Assembly (NCBI RefSeq): GCF_001648475.1
Contig: NZ_LXSQ01000020.1
Span: forward strand, 62,001 to 126,000
Origin: Eikenella halliae
GTDB lineage: Bacteria > Pseudomonadota > Gammaproteobacteria > Burkholderiales > Neisseriaceae
Reading direction: 5' to 3'
Length of the DNA stretch: 64,000 bases
The position numbers were made by a program, and so were the translations under genes. Below the pieces are notes generated by a model, which saw only the letters and a program-made list of their open reading frames with translations, was not told the DNA's origin and did not search any database. Positions 63,670-64,000 of the stretch are shown piece after piece; the stretch's first letter is position 1; each line of letters begins with the position of its first letter.

Positions 63670-63775
63670 TATAGTGGATTAAAATCGCAATGATACGGCG
63701 TTGGCTCGCCTTGACGTACTACCTGTACGCCTTGCGGCTCGCCGTCTTGTCTCATTTTTATTTTAATCCACTATA
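63670..63775. repeat. Divergent CREE-like element 6
   Basis: Starts TATAGTGGATTAAAATCGCA and ends TTTTAATCCACTATA, 106 bases, with interior TTGGCTCGCCTTGACGTACT; the ends are clear but the interior and sub-terminal bases differ from the other five copies. Confidence 0.7.
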
Positions 63776-64000
63776 AGAGTTAATTTGGTCTGCTTGAGAT
63801 GAAGCATTACTTCAGCGAGTCGAAGCTACCTGAAAAATGAAACCCGTTTGCACAAGCAGACGGGTTTCATTTTTCAGGTAGCCTCAAATATTAGTGGCAT
63901 ATCAAATTGCGGGCGGCTCATCCGCTTTCTTGCATCGCTGTAAGCCGGGCTCAAGCCAACATCTTTTTGAGGACAAGCTATCCGTACCTTCAATCACGCC
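63776..64000. other. Intergenic tail of the window with a long hairpin
   Basis: At 63823-63884 GAAGCTACCTGAAAAATGAA and its complement, around a stem AACCCGT...ACGGGTT, form a long hairpin terminator. The last 115 bases contain a minus open frame entering from outside (stop near 63909) that I cannot identify. Confidence 0.4.

Overview
The window looks like a chromosomal segment from an Eikenella-type member of the Neisseriaceae. The 12-base word AGGCTACCTGAA, the Eikenella dialect of the neisserial DNA uptake sequence (DUS), occurs dozens of times on both strands. It often forms back-to-back hairpins after genes. Housekeeping proteins (TyrS, RNase G, RNase R, Rho, HemE, MurI, CysE, CysK, FabH, AspA) are of betaproteobacterial type. 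The species name is an inference from the DUS dialect.

Layout. 0-4.1 kb: two unrecognised ORFs, a XanP-like purine permease and an AAA/DUF4143 ATPase. 4.4-9.8 kb: an RNA-maintenance locus. A minus-strand unit holds six tandem Y-RNA-like genes, a small membrane protein and the Ro60 orthologue rsr. It starts at a consensus sigma-54 promoter and lies divergent from a Thg1-like 3'-5' polymerase gene overlapping rtcR. 9.9-15.1 kb: a four-gene Ser/Thr signalling operon (kinase, PP2C phosphatase, trypsin-like protease with two FHA domains, FHA protein). 15.3-41.5 kb: mostly housekeeping genes (hemE, dinG, tRNA-Pro, tyrS, rng, gloA, murI, purN, a DUF2339 giant membrane protein, an LpxL-type acyltransferase, cysE, rho, trxA).

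41.9-46.2 kb: a 4.3-kb remnant of a transposable (Mu-like) prophage. It splits a membrane metallophosphoesterase gene, with a 6-bp target duplication and paired end-binding sites. It keeps tail-fibre, lysis/NlpC-like, com and dam genes but no transposase. 47.6-49.4 kb: a YdgA/DUF945 protein and a histidine-rich duplicated protein. 49.6-54.2 kb: a 62-repeat type I-C-like CRISPR array with only cas2 beside it. 54.4-60.3 kb: fabH, cysK, a lipoprotein, pip and aspA. 60.3-60.7 kb: a small, inverted, eroded second CRISPR array. 60.7-63.4 kb: two identical tRNA-Leu genes and rnr. Six Correia-type (CREE/NEMIS) miniature elements are scattered from 36 kb onward.

The most unusual system is the RNA-repair locus. 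RtcR normally senses RNA damage and switches on the RtcA/RtcB end-healing and ligation genes. Here no rtcA or rtcB is present. RtcR faces a sigma-54 promoter that would instead drive a battery of six different Y RNAs, three of which carry circularly permuted tRNA-like modules, plus Rsr. Thg1-like protein, able in other bacteria to rebuild tRNA 5' ends, is made with RtcR. A second notable signal is that some CRISPR spacers begin exactly inside DUS-like words whose TTC would serve as the type I-C PAM, pointing to transforming DNA as a spacer source.
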